The position numbers and the translations under genes were made by a program. Below are positions 1 through 6,777 of a DNA stretch of 34,886 nucleotides, one piece after another. Source of the DNA: GWB1-38-13 sp964488535 (GTDB lineage: Bacteria > Patescibacteriota > Microgenomatia > UBA8517); the NCBI GenBank assembly GCA_964488535.1, contig CAZAUT010000016.1:1-34886 (forward strand), in the 5' to 3' direction. The notes below the pieces were generated by a model. That model was not told the origin of the DNA. It was given only the letters and a program-made list of their open reading frames with translations, and did not search any database. Positions within the stretch are counted from its first letter, which is position 1. Each line of letters starts with the position of its first letter.

Positions 1-345
1 ATCGACTATATCCTACAGAAGGGAGGTATGTCGAATATGTATCGAACTTCTACACCATATTGAACAATTTATAAATATATGTTACATAACATACGTATGG
101 GAGAAAGAATTCTTTGGAATATAAACGGTACAGGTGTTAATCAATAACAGGAAGATGAATGGGTTGCTAAAATCAGGAGAGGAGGCAAGTGCGGTCAAGT
201 ATATGCTATTGTTGAGCGTGATTTGCCGGTAGAAGAAGGATGGCCTACTGTTAAGAAGAAAATATTACCTTTTGTTTTTATCCAGTTTGATGACGGAATA
301 GACGAAGAAGGTATTCAACATATTACTGAAATTGCTGCTGATTGA
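1..345 (+). pseudogene. Decayed reading frame, 5' end outside window
   Basis: One frame starting at base 1 reads as plausible protein for 345 bases but is broken by TGA at 61-63 and TAA at 145-147 before its final TGA at 343-345. The last segment (from 148) encodes about 65 residues including RRGGKCGQVYAIVERDLPVEE and FVFIQFDDGIDEEGIQHI, which has the composition of a real soluble acidic protein. The segment before it (from ATG 79 or 97) contains ERILWNINGTG. No segment has a convincing start of its own after the second stop. The simplest reading is the 3' end of a gene inactivated by two nonsense changes. Alternatives are two unrelated short ORFs or assembly error. I do not recognise the family. 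Confidence 0.42.
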
Positions 346-378
346 TTCTTGCACCATAAACTTCATGTTCTTCCTAAA

Positions 379-416
379 TTCGACAGCCTTGGTAAGTTTA
401 CACTAAGTTTGTCGAA
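379..416. repeat. REP-like palindrome
   Basis: TTCGACA at 379-385 is matched exactly by TGTCGAA at 410-416, with a 24-base centre that can pair further (GTAAG against CTAAG-like bases). Just downstream a second small hairpin, GCCAA (421-425) with TTGGC (433-437), is followed by TTT. The 346-457 interval holds no gene. The arrangement resembles short palindromic intergenic repeats found in many bacterial genomes; it may also help end transcription before the tRNA gene. Confidence 0.4.
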
Positions 417-457
417 GTGTGCCAAGTCAAAATTGGCTTTAACCACATTTGACGTAG

Positions 458-542
458 TGCCGAGGAGAGGACTCGAACCTCCACGAACCTAATGGTTCGA
501 GGGCTCTTAAGGCCCTTGCGTCTACCATTCCGCCACCTCGGC
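458..542 (-). tRNA. tRNA-Leu (anticodon UAA)
   Basis: Read on the minus strand the acceptor stem GCCGAGG pairs with CCTCGGC, followed by discriminator A at 458. The anticodon arm is AGGGC / CTTAAGA / GCCCT, giving anticodon TAA. A long variable arm (CGAACC-ATTA-GGTTCG) marks a class II tRNA, and the T arm is GGAGG-TTCGAGT-CCTCT. The class II arm plus UAA identifies leucine. CCA is not encoded (the next bases are CTA), so the end must be added by CCA-adding enzyme. It lies 58 bases downstream of the LytR_C gene on the same strand. Confidence 0.96.
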
Positions 543-600
543 AATACTAAAAACGCAATATATATTATAATACAAGGCAGTTTGAATATAAACGAAGAAA

Positions 601-1542
601 TTATTTTTTTGCTCCGACGGTGATGACAACGTCGAAATCTGAAGACTCCTCAAGTTTTTCAGACGATGATTCAACCTCGTATGATTCTTCAATCGCTTCC
701 TTCAAATCGTCAAATACCTGTTTTGGAAGACCGTCTTTGACGGAAATTATCGTTTTGTCAAAATCATAACTTGAAGCATTTCCGGTAATTATAGAGTGAA
801 ATTCGTATTCGGACAAAAGATCCTTAACCTTTCCGGCTTCACCCGGCACGCCAGATCCGTTCAGTATTTGAAGTGAATACTCAGTGTAATCAGGCTTGAC
901 TTCTTCAGTTACGGGTGCTTCGGTCGGGGATGGAGACGGTTCTTCTTGAGTAATATTTTCATTATTCTGAGTTTCATCAGGAGATTTTTCCGCGACATTT
1001 TTTTGGTAATAGATTACTCCACCCGCAATGGCTGCAATAACCGATAACACAATAAGTAATATAAGAAAAGTTTTAAAAAATCCTGGCTTTTTCTTTTTAT
1101 CGGAAGAAATATCCTTATCATCGTAATTTTCAATCCACTTATTCACCTCTTCAGTAGAAGATTTTTCTCCGGTTGCTGGTAAATTATCAGTACTTATATT
1201 CTCAACGGAAGGTTTTTCGGAAACATTTTCAGTCATATTTTTTATAGCCGGATCAGTCCCTTTATTGTCCAATAAACTGAAGGAAGTTATTCCGGACGAT
1301 GAAAGTGTATCGTTTTCATTGTCAGTTTTCAAGACTTCAGGAGAAGGTTTTTCATTTTCGATTGGAGTATCTATTTTAACTTCAGGGATGCTCTTTGGAG
1401 CAGATTCGGTTTCAGGTTGTTTTATGGAAACGGTTTCGGTTTTTGTATCGGCTTGCGAATCTTTTTCTTCAACAACAAACTTTTTTGTTGGTCTTTTATC
1501 TTCCTCACCTGAAGGAATTTTCTTTTTTGCAGTTGACGGCAT
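601..1542 (-). CDS. Membrane-anchored protein with LytR C-terminal domain
   Basis: The protein has three parts. Residues 1-150 are a low-complexity, charged, probably disordered cytoplasmic tail rich in E, K, S, T and P. One membrane helix follows at about 155-179 (starting FFKTFLILLIVLSVIAA). Beyond an acidic Pro/Thr/Ser linker, a domain at about 222-310 carries the LytR_C signature: LQILNGSGVPGEAGKV, then ITGNASSYDFDKTII. LytR_C domains are found at the end of LytR-CpsA-Psr cell-wall ligases and also alone. The catalytic LCP domain is absent, so this protein is not expected to be an enzyme; a cell-envelope role is inferred. I chose ATG at 1542 (MPSTAKKK) over an upstream in-frame TTG at 1584, because that TTG forms part of a -35 box. 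Confidence 0.8.
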   Translation of the reverse strand: MPSTAKKKIPSGEEDKRPTKKFVVEEKDSQADTKTETVSIKQPETESAPKSIPEVKIDTPIENEKPSPEVLKTDNENDTLSSSGITSFSLLDNKGTDPAIKNMTENVSEKPSVENISTDNLPATGEKSSTEEVNKWIENYDDKDISSDKKKKPGFFKTFLILLIVLSVIAAIAGGVIYYQKNVAEKSPDETQNNENITQEEPSPSPTEAPVTEEVKPDYTEYSLQILNGSGVPGEAGKVKDLLSEYEFHSIITGNASSYDFDKTIISVKDGLPKQVFDDLKEAIEESYEVESSSEKLEESSDFDVVITVGAKK

Positions 1543-1555
1543 AAGTAATATATCT

Positions 1556-1584
1556 ATTTTTATAAATATTTTATGCTTTGTCAA
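1556..1584 (-). promoter_or_regulatory. Putative promoter of the LytR_C gene
   Basis: A perfect TTGACA occupies 1584-1579 on the minus strand, followed at a 15-17 base spacing by an A/T-rich -10 region (ATAAAA/TAAAAA, about 1556-1563). The ATG lies a further 14 or so bases away with no visible Shine-Dalgarno. The -35 is strong and the -10 ill defined. Confidence 0.45.
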
Positions 1585-1722
1585 CAGGGTAAGGATTTGA
1601 TAAAATCAACAGTATAATACTAATCAACTAATTTATACCAATACTGCTAATTACTACGAATATTTGATTTAGTAATTCGGAGTTATTTGTAACATTTGAA
1701 TTATTTGAAATATTTTAATTTG

Positions 1723-1748
1723 TTTAGAAATTAGGATTTAGAAATTAG
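1723..1748. repeat. Tandem 12-mer word, AT-rich
   Basis: TTTAGAAATTAG occurs at 1723-1734 and again at 1737-1748, with a further partial copy to 1755. It lies just upstream of tRNA-His in the 1585-1761 gap, which contains no other feature. The same word family recurs at 20611-20764. Confidence 0.7.
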
Positions 1749-1761
1749 AAATTTAATACAT

Positions 1762-1835
1762 GGTGGGTGTAGCTTAACGGTTAAAGCGTCTCCCTGTGGA
1801 GGAGAAGACTGCCGGTTCGATCCCGGTCACCTACC
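1762..1835 (+). tRNA. tRNA-His (anticodon GUG)
   Basis: Acceptor GTGGGTG (1763-1769) pairs with CACCTAC (1828-1834) through one G:U pair. The anticodon arm is TCTCC / CTGTGGA / GGAGA, giving GTG. Position -1 is an encoded G (1762) facing discriminator C73 (1835), the identity pair specific to tRNA-His. The D arm (GC..TTAACGGTTAA..GC) and T loop TTCGATC are normal. CCA is not encoded (next bases CTA). It diverges from the LytR_C gene and is followed after 49 bases by a small membrane-protein gene on the same strand. Confidence 0.96.
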
Positions 1836-1884
1836 CTAGTAGCTTCAATTTGACTTCTTAATCTGAATATCAAATACTGAATTG

Positions 1885-2172
1885 ATGAAGAAATTGAAAA
1901 TATTTATTATTTGTGTTGTATTGGCAATAATTTCAATATTAATTTACCTTTTAGTTTTAAGATATGTAGGTTTAAATTATGGTTTTGCATATTCGATAGA
2001 CGAATTTCCTGCTCCCCCCGGATGTCCTCTTGAGTGTGTGGGTAAAAAAGAAAAACTTGATTGTTATGATCAATTTGGATGGAAAACATGTAATTATAAA
2101 TGTTACGGATATTTAAAAAGCTGTTTTTCTCAAAAGGGTTTTGAAGTTGTCTACCCTTTAATATTCAATTAA
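1885..2172 (+). CDS. Small single-pass membrane protein with Cys-rich ectodomain
   Basis: 95 residues. A Lys-rich N-terminus (MKKLK) is followed by a hydrophobic helix at about 5-26 (IFIICVVLAIISILIYLLVL), giving a signal anchor or uncleaved signal. The remaining ~65 residues should lie outside the membrane and contain six cysteines, in the order CPLEC, C, C, C, C within positions 47-81. This suggests disulfide bonds or metal binding. ATG at 1885 is preferred to an adjacent TTG at 1882. No clear Shine-Dalgarno is seen; the gene follows tRNA-His by 49 bases and could share its transcript. I do not recognise the family. Confidence 0.6.
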   Translation: MKKLKIFIICVVLAIISILIYLLVLRYVGLNYGFAYSIDEFPAPPGCPLECVGKKEKLDCYDQFGWKTCNYKCYGYLKSCFSQKGFEVVYPLIFN

Positions 2173-2271
2173 TCTATCTTTATTGTTAATTCTAGTTGTA
2201 AAAATTGTCCTATCTTTATATTAATAAATTCTTCAGAACATATTATTTTGCGTCATATCAAGTCGTGTAAT

Positions 2272-2300
2272 TGGTACAAACAGCTTCGGATAGCTGACCA
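2272..2300. other. Hairpin in a convergent intergenic gap
   Basis: CAGCT (2281-2285) pairs with AGCTG (2292-2296) around the loop TCGGAT, and outer TGGT (2272-2275) pairs with ACCA (2297-2300) across a five-base bulge. It lies in the AT-rich gap between the Cys-rich gene (plus) and the putative 74-residue gene (minus). Neither side has a proper T tract, so a terminator role is only possible. The rest of 2173-2312 shows nothing. Confidence 0.25.
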
Positions 2301-2312
2301 TAAAAAATCTTT

Positions 2313-2537
2313 TTATTCGTGATGCCCATTCTTTGAAGGACCAATCCAACTTTGTTCCTTACCTAATTTATCCCAACTGTAATCGGATAAAAGTATATAA
2401 TTACCGTGTTTGCATAGTGCATACAAATGCTGAGCGCCACTGTAAGTTGAAGGTGTACAACCGCAAGGTAATATTGAAATTAGTTTTCTGTCGACTAAAG
2501 CTTTTTTGGCATATCTCATGGTTGGTGATTTTACCAT
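2313..2537 (-). CDS. Hypothetical small protein (74 aa)
   Basis: This minus-strand frame encodes 74 residues with coding-like composition, including LISILPCGCTPST, LYALCKHGNYILL and DYSWDKLGKEQSW. The CGC and C..H residues could bind metal or form a disulfide. Two starts are possible: ATG 2537, or ATG 2519 (MRYAKKAL). No Shine-Dalgarno or good promoter is visible, and an upstream in-frame TAA lies only about 30 bases away. It could be a genuine orphan, a remnant of a longer gene, or a chance ORF. If rejected, the 2173-2638 gap contains nothing but the hairpin described separately. Confidence 0.4.
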   Translation of the reverse strand: MVKSPTMRYAKKALVDRKLISILPCGCTPSTYSGAQHLYALCKHGNYILLSDYSWDKLGKEQSWIGPSKNGHHE

Positions 2538-2638
2538 ATTTAATTCTGTCCGTCCGAGTGTATTTTAATACTGTCGGAAGATATTTAGAAAGATAAGACA
2601 GCACTCACTTGAAGATGTACTGTTGAATAATATAAATG

Positions 2639-3271
2639 CTATTTTCTGCAAAAAAAATGAAGAAATACCGGCCCCCAGGAAGTTTGGTTTGAATCGCATG
2701 AAATATCGGTAAATCCTGCGTCTTTAATAAGTTTTTCCATTTCGTGGGGCTGGTAATCTGAAAAATGTCTTTCCGGCCAATTCAATTGCTTGTTTGGACG
2801 AAGTCCGTTAAAACTTCCCTGCATAACAGATAAATACAGCAACCCATTTTCTTTCAGAACTTTATTAAATTGACGAAGGGTTTTGGCTGCGTCCGATTTT
2901 GGTACATGAAGAAAAGATGCTTGACACCAAATTCCGTCAAAAAGCTTCGAACCAAAATCAAGTCTGCGCATATCCATAACAATAAAATTACATTCGGGAC
3001 AATTTTGATTTGCAATGCGGATGAAATCATCCGATATATCTATACCCGTAACACGACATCCTTTACTGAAAAGATATTTGGATTCACGTCCATGTGCACA
3101 ACCGACATCAAGAACTGTTTTACCCGTAAGTAATAAAGATAAAAAACGGTCTAACATTTCCTTAACTTTATCAGGAAGGCCTTTATTGCTGGAAGAATAA
3201 TCCTTATAAATCTTTTGGTAAGTTATTTTTGTAACCTCCACATTTTCATCCGGATTATATCTGAATGCCAT
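2639..3271 (-). CDS. Class I SAM-dependent methyltransferase
   Basis: 210 residues, normal for a stand-alone Rossmann-fold methyltransferase of the UbiE/Methyltransf_25 type. Motif I is TVLDVGCAHGRE (about 52-63), which binds the S-adenosylmethionine carboxypropyl part. The acidic end of beta2 is VTGIDIS (about 74-80). FIVMDMRRLDF follows, and then motif IV/post-IV FDGIWCQASFLHVP and GLLYLSVMQG. The substrate cannot be told from the sequence. ATG 3271 is 12 bases from a TATAAT box. It is likely transcribed alone, with the terminator of the upstream secreted-protein gene separating the two. Confidence 0.85.
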   Translation of the reverse strand: MAFRYNPDENVEVTKITYQKIYKDYSSSNKGLPDKVKEMLDRFLSLLLTGKTVLDVGCAHGRESKYLFSKGCRVTGIDISDDFIRIANQNCPECNFIVMDMRRLDFGSKLFDGIWCQASFLHVPKSDAAKTLRQFNKVLKENGLLYLSVMQGSFNGLRPNKQLNWPERHFSDYQPHEMEKLIKDAGFTDISCDSNQTSWGPVFLHFFCRK

Positions 3272-3283
3272 ACTATATTTTTT

Positions 3284-3289
3284 ATTATA
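3284..3289 (-). promoter_or_regulatory. -10 box of the methyltransferase gene
   Basis: A consensus TATAAT reads on the minus strand 12 bases before the ATG, preceded by AAGG exactly as at the secG promoter (AAGGTATAATA in both). No good -35 is found at 16-18 bases. The expected 5' leader would be only about 5 bases. Confidence 0.45.
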
Positions 3290-3351
3290 CCTTATGCAAT
3301 TTCAAGGAGTATAACTTTGTGACCACGCCATCCATACCATTTGGATGAAAT

Positions 3352-3390
3352 AAAAAAAGCAGAGGCAGCTTCTATTTCCTCTGCTTTTTA
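3352..3390 (-). terminator. Rho-independent terminator (bidirectional shape)
   Basis: GCAGAGG (3359-3365) pairs with CCTCTGC (3378-3384) around a 12-base loop, flanked by A's on the left and T's on the right. On the minus strand the hairpin is followed by a run of seven T's, 16 bases after the stop of the secreted-protein gene. The symmetry would let it work both ways, but no plus-strand gene ends here. Confidence 0.88.
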
Positions 3391-3405
3391 ATTTTGGTAT
3401 GTTTC

Positions 3406-4242
3406 TTAATGCACTTGTATATTTCCGCCTTGTATTGCAAATGCACCGTCTGCAGGATTCGACATCATCGAAACACCGTTTAATGCATCGAGTTCCGATG
3501 TAAAAGAACCCCATATGTGGTCCGCGTTGTAGGAAGGTTCTCCTCCATCGAGTACTTTGACAAATAGCCAACTTCCGACGCCAATATTACCCGACACTAC
3601 TTCACCCGCAAACCAAGCTTCTTCATCCTCTACTTTAACATAGCGTATATCTGCCACATAGTGGTTACCTGATATGTCCGAGTAGTGGAATGATCCCTTT
3701 GCGTCCGAATATGTTGAAGTGATCATATTCGCTGTTCCTGTTTGAGAATACCATGTTCCCGTTCTTGTTCCCTGATAATTATCTTCCCAGGTACCAGACA
3801 ATTTTCCCTGCGGATCAATGGTTCCGTACATATGCATCACTGTTCCGGCTGTACCCAAATAGTATGTAGCAAGAATATGAACATTCTCGCCATCAACCTC
3901 TCCTTCTAAAGTCCAGGCGTATTGTGTTGGTAAACCCATAGGATATTCTCCCGTTCCAGAAAGAGTTCCGTCAGATGCTTGAGATATTGAAACATTATAA
4001 AGGTAAGGATTATCTGTACCGTTATATGTGTACATTAATCCCCAATTTCCTGAGACATCCCATTTGTAAGTCGAGACATTCGATGTGGCTATTGCATTAA
4101 ATTCCGCATGACGCTCTAAATTATATGCACTATAATCCACGCTTCCTGTGGCTTTAGGAGAAGACTTTCCGGCCGCAAATACAGGCATTACAAATGACAA
4201 TAGTACAACTATTGAACTTATTCCTGTTATTAATTTTTTCAT
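3406..4242 (-). CDS. Secreted beta-rich protein of unknown function
   Basis: 278 residues. A clear signal peptide (MKKLITGISSIVVLLSFVMPVFAA) is cut near residue 23-24. The mature part is rich in G, T, S, Y and W and poor in Cys. Its first half has the pattern of antiparallel strands (WDVSGNWGLMY, SGTGEYPMG, MYGTIDPQGKLSGTW, GTRTGTW). The second half (IRYVKVEDEEAWFAGEVV, GSWLFVKVLDGGEP, DHIWGSF) is a separate beta domain. I do not know its activity; surface exposure is inferred. It has its own promoter, a strong Shine-Dalgarno (GGGGGTGG, 5-6 bases before the ATG) and a terminator, so it is a single-gene unit probably made in quantity. Confidence 0.8.
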   Translation of the reverse strand: MKKLITGISSIVVLLSFVMPVFAAGKSSPKATGSVDYSAYNLERHAEFNAIATSNVSTYKWDVSGNWGLMYTYNGTDNPYLYNVSISQASDGTLSGTGEYPMGLPTQYAWTLEGEVDGENVHILATYYLGTAGTVMHMYGTIDPQGKLSGTWEDNYQGTRTGTWYSQTGTANMITSTYSDAKGSFHYSDISGNHYVADIRYVKVEDEEAWFAGEVVSGNIGVGSWLFVKVLDGGEPSYNADHIWGSFTSELDALNGVSMMSNPADGAFAIQGGNIQVH

Positions 4243-4272
4243 ATGTTATCCACCCCCTTTCCAATACCTTTA

Positions 4273-4301
4273 TTTATGCACTTAAAGGTAATTTTGTGCA
4301 A
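4273..4301 (-). promoter_or_regulatory. Putative promoter of the secreted-protein gene with inverted repeat
   Basis: On the minus strand TTGCAC (4301-4296) and CATAAA (4278-4273) are spaced by 17 bases, giving a leader of about 25 bases that contains the Shine-Dalgarno. TGCAC/GTGCA arms (4277-4281 and 4296-4300) overlap both boxes and could be an operator. The rest of the 4243-4528 gap is AT-rich and shows no gene. Confidence 0.4.
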
Positions 4302-4546
4302 AAGCTCTTTTCTAATCAGTTACAGAATTAAATCATAAATATGAAACAAAAAATTAGCGTTTGTTCTAAATCGTTTTGTTAAATATTAAACATATTTAAG
4401 AAAATATTTTATTAGGATGGTCCACTATACATGCATTAAATAAGAAATCCACAAATATTTATGTTAGATGGATTACAAAAATATAATTTGTTCAATAGTA
4501 TTTACATTTTGATATTTATAAATTTTGTATGTTAGTATATATATGC

Positions 4547-4873
4547 ATGAATTTTTTCTATTTTCTTTCATCGGTAATTTTTGGTTATATTTTTAATCGT
4601 TCGCTTTCACGAAAAGGGTGTATTATTAACAAAAGGCTTCCGAACATTAAACTTAAATTTTTACAGATAAGTCCAAATATTAAAATTCATTTTAGAAAAC
4701 ACCATCTTCATATACACCACTGGCTGACATATAGCGTTGTTTTGATTTTAACGTTTTACATAAACGCCGGTTTTTTGGATACGATCGTATCTAAAGGAGT
4801 TTTAATAGGTGGAATCATTCAGGGGTTTACCTTTTCGGATTGGAAACATCTTGTTGTAAGAAGAAAATATTAA
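4547..4873 (+). CDS. Membrane protein with HHLHIHHW motif
   Basis: 108 residues from ATG 4547 (MNFFYFLSSVIFGY); an upstream ATG at 4529 would add MLVYIC. A hydrophobic stretch at about 1-19 and another at about 63-85 flank a basic segment that ends in a dense histidine motif, KHHLHIHHWLTY. A Gly-rich end follows: GVLIGGIIQGFTFSDWKH. Similar small proteins with an H-x-H-I-H-H-W motif and a GGIxQG ending exist as uncharacterised membrane proteins in archaea and candidate-phyla bacteria (from memory, not checked). The histidines suggest metal binding. Its stop overlaps the stop of the convergent neighbour by four bases. Confidence 0.65.
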   Translation: MNFFYFLSSVIFGYIFNRSLSRKGCIINKRLPNIKLKFLQISPNIKIHFRKHHLHIHHWLTYSVVLILTFYINAGFLDTIVSKGVLIGGIIQGFTFSDWKHLVVRRKY

Positions 4874-5211
4874 ACGGACTTAATACCCCTTTTATTTTTC
4901 TGCCAGAGAGCAAACATTGCGACAATCCAGATCCTTTCTTGGGGTTCACTCCAGCTTCCGTCTTTTCCTTGTACAAAATATCGGTACTTTCCGTTATCGC
5001 CGACCCTTTTTATTTTTGTTTTTATCCCCCCCCTGTCATAGGCATATACCCATTCAGACCCTCTTACAAATCTTCTCCTTAGAGATTGCGAAGCTCTTTC
5101 ATAAACACTTTCGTCTTCAAGGAGATTTTTGACTGTAAGATCGATTGGGTCCAGGTGGGAAAGGTCAAGAGAATTTATATATGAAGAAGTCTTTGGAAAT
5201 GTGTTATGCAT
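4870..5211 (-). CDS. Hypothetical protein (113 aa)
   Basis: A soluble protein, basic in the middle (SLRRRFVRGSEWVYAYDRGG), with a Trp-rich end (GSWSEPQERIWIVAMFALWQKN). It begins one base after the stop of the solute-binding protein gene on the same strand, so it is probably the last cistron of the secG operon. The N-terminal third (SYINSLDLSHLDPIDLTVKNLL) looks helical and the middle looks like short strands (KTKIKRVGDNGKYRYFVQG). No family is recognised. The operon position and protein-like composition support it as real. Confidence 0.6.
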   Translation of the reverse strand: MHNTFPKTSSYINSLDLSHLDPIDLTVKNLLEDESVYERASQSLRRRFVRGSEWVYAYDRGGIKTKIKRVGDNGKYRYFVQGKDGSWSEPQERIWIVAMFALWQKNKRGIKSV

Positions 5212-5212
5212 G

Positions 5213-6517
5213 TTATTTTCGAATTATATCATATAAAACCGGGTGATAAAGGAATATTGCAGGTGAATCTTCCATCAAGTATCTCTGAAAGTCAAGATAA
5301 ATTTTTTTTCTTTCATCGGGATTAAGCTCGACCCTTCCGTCTTCAAGAAGTTTATCTATTCGCATATTCTTGTATCTTGTTATATTGGATTGTGTCTGTG
5401 AAGAATGCCAAAGAGAATATTGGTCAGGATCTTTTGGAATGTTAAACGTTGTAAGGAAAACCTGGTAGTTATCCGGTACTTTTGAAGAAACCAATATGCT
5501 TGATTTTATTCCAATCTCTTTCCAAGACTCTGATAAATTCTCGGCAATATCAATCAGATTTGGTGTCGAAATAATTTTAAGTTCATAATCTTCCGAAATC
5601 GGAACTTTTGATTCCTTTATAAATTCTTTAGCCTTAGGAAGATCATAGTCATATCTTTTTACCTGAGGATTATAATAAACCGACTCGGGTGATATTGGAC
5701 TATATGCCCGACTGGAAAATACATTTTTGTCGATAGAATAATTTAACGAAAGCCTTATATTTTTATCGGACATGACAGAATCTTCTGTGTTGATAAAAAG
5801 AACCACCACTTGGCTGAAATTGGTATATTTATCAGTTTTAACACTCTTCCAGTTATTAAAAACCGATCCGTTTGAAACATCTTTCAATACATCAATCTCA
5901 CCCATCTTGAAGGCCATTTTTGCCTGATCTTCGCTTGGATAGAATTTTATAATTTTTTTAATATCATCTTTTTGGGAATATATATTCTGTATAAATCCTC
6001 CTCTTATTGTCATTTTTGTAACTTTCCACTCACCAGTTCCCAGTAAACCATTTTTAAAAATAGGTTTTTCTAAAAGTGTTATAAAGGGGACATACGGATC
6101 GTTTAATATAAATGAAATTTTATTACCCTCTCTAAAAATCGATACGTTATCAAAATTGTAATTTATATCCTGTATTGTAAATTTTTTTCCGTCATGCCAA
6201 TAAATGTTATCCTTAACAAAGAGTTCCCATTTTTTACCTTCGTCATTAACAGACCATTTTTCGGCTAAAGATGGTGTACTTACTGAAGAATTTTCGACCA
6301 ATACCAATCCACGGCCAAACATCAAAGAGATTTTCAGAGGCAAATTATCGGTTGTATATCTTCCCACGTAACCTTCACGAATTATTTTATAGTTTTTTAA
6401 TCCAGGAAGAATGATCAAAAGTATTAAAGATATTAAAATTCCCGAAATAACCCCCAAAAATATAATAAATTTAAATTTTATCAGAAAGGCCTTTAGAAAA
6501 TTTAGATAGTATTTCAT
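5213..6517 (-). CDS. Family 5 extracellular solute-binding protein, membrane anchored
   Basis: 434 residues from ATG 6517 (MKYYLNFLKAF). A membrane helix at about 17-38 anchors the protein instead of a lipobox. The outside part follows the SBP_bac_5 (oligopeptide/nickel-binding, OppA/DppA type) plan: SLAEKWSVNDEGKKWELFVKDNIYWHDGKKFTIQD near the start, then NIRLSLNYSIDKN, and a C-terminal lobe ending with YLMEDSPAIFLYHP. At 434 residues it is somewhat short for the family. No permease or ATPase gene of an ABC importer is adjacent. An upstream in-frame start at 6631 is rejected because it lies inside secG; ATG 6517 overlaps the secG TGA by one base (TGATG), implying translational coupling. Confidence 0.82.
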   Translation of the reverse strand: MKYYLNFLKAFLIKFKFIIFLGVISGILISLILLIILPGLKNYKIIREGYVGRYTTDNLPLKISLMFGRGLVLVENSSVSTPSLAEKWSVNDEGKKWELFVKDNIYWHDGKKFTIQDINYNFDNVSIFREGNKISFILNDPYVPFITLLEKPIFKNGLLGTGEWKVTKMTIRGGFIQNIYSQKDDIKKIIKFYPSEDQAKMAFKMGEIDVLKDVSNGSVFNNWKSVKTDKYTNFSQVVVLFINTEDSVMSDKNIRLSLNYSIDKNVFSSRAYSPISPESVYYNPQVKRYDYDLPKAKEFIKESKVPISEDYELKIISTPNLIDIAENLSESWKEIGIKSSILVSSKVPDNYQVFLTTFNIPKDPDQYSLWHSSQTQSNITRYKNMRIDKLLEDGRVELNPDERKKIYLDFQRYLMEDSPAIFLYHPVLYDIIRK

Positions 6518-6726
6518 CAAATAAGTATGTTTACGATTGAGAGTATTACAAAAATTGAAGCAAGAATAAAGGTTGATCTGAATACTGCCTTTTCCAACCC
6601 TCTTCTTGTGAATGAAGAAGCACCTCCCCACACACGACCGAATCCTGTTCCCTTGTTCTGTACAAGAATAAAAATAATTAATATTAATGAAGTAATCGAC
6701 TGGGCTATTAACAGGGCATCGCGCAT
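6517..6726 (-). CDS. secG: Protein translocase subunit SecG
   Basis: About 69 residues with the two-helix SecG layout. The first helix is ALLIAQSITSLILIIFILVQ. A conserved glycine-rich cytoplasmic loop follows (NKGTGFGRVWGGASSFTRRGLEK, near the usual GLG..FGG..-TRRG). The second helix is FILASIFVILSIVNILI. SecG supports the SecYE channel. ATG 6726 (MRDALL) is chosen over ATG 6732 because the -10 TATAAT directly abuts 6732, so a transcript starting about seven bases downstream would begin at 6726. It is the first gene of an operon with the solute-binding protein. Confidence 0.85.
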   Translation of the reverse strand: MRDALLIAQSITSLILIIFILVQNKGTGFGRVWGGASSFTRRGLEKAVFRSTFILASIFVILSIVNILI

Positions 6727-6732
6727 GGACAT

Positions 6733-6760
6733 ATTATACCTTAATTGATCCGGGACTCAA
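6733..6760 (-). promoter_or_regulatory. secG promoter
   Basis: TTGAGT (6760-6755), a 16-base spacer and a perfect TATAAT (6738-6733) on the minus strand. TATAAT is followed immediately by ATGTCCATG, so the transcript should start at or next to the second ATG with no leader. Confidence 0.72.
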
Positions 6761-6777
6761 CAGGAGATACCGGACGA

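Noticed and set aside
61..147. Stop-codon recoding (UGA or UAA read as an amino acid) to rescue the 1-345 frame
   Set aside because: UGA and UAA end many intact genes here at conserved places (secG, uvrC, gatA, eno), and two different stop codons would need recoding.
1265..1600. Plus-strand ORF of 111 codons opposite the LytR_C gene
   Set aside because: Low-complexity Ser/Phe mirror of the acidic tail on the other strand; no start signal and no protein-like domain.
3302..3571. Minus-strand ORF of 89 codons
   Set aside because: Overlaps the secreted-protein gene in another frame and crosses the terminator hairpin.
6517..6631. Longer N-terminus for the solute-binding protein
   Set aside because: It lies inside secG in another frame, and the TGATG junction at 6517 explains the start.
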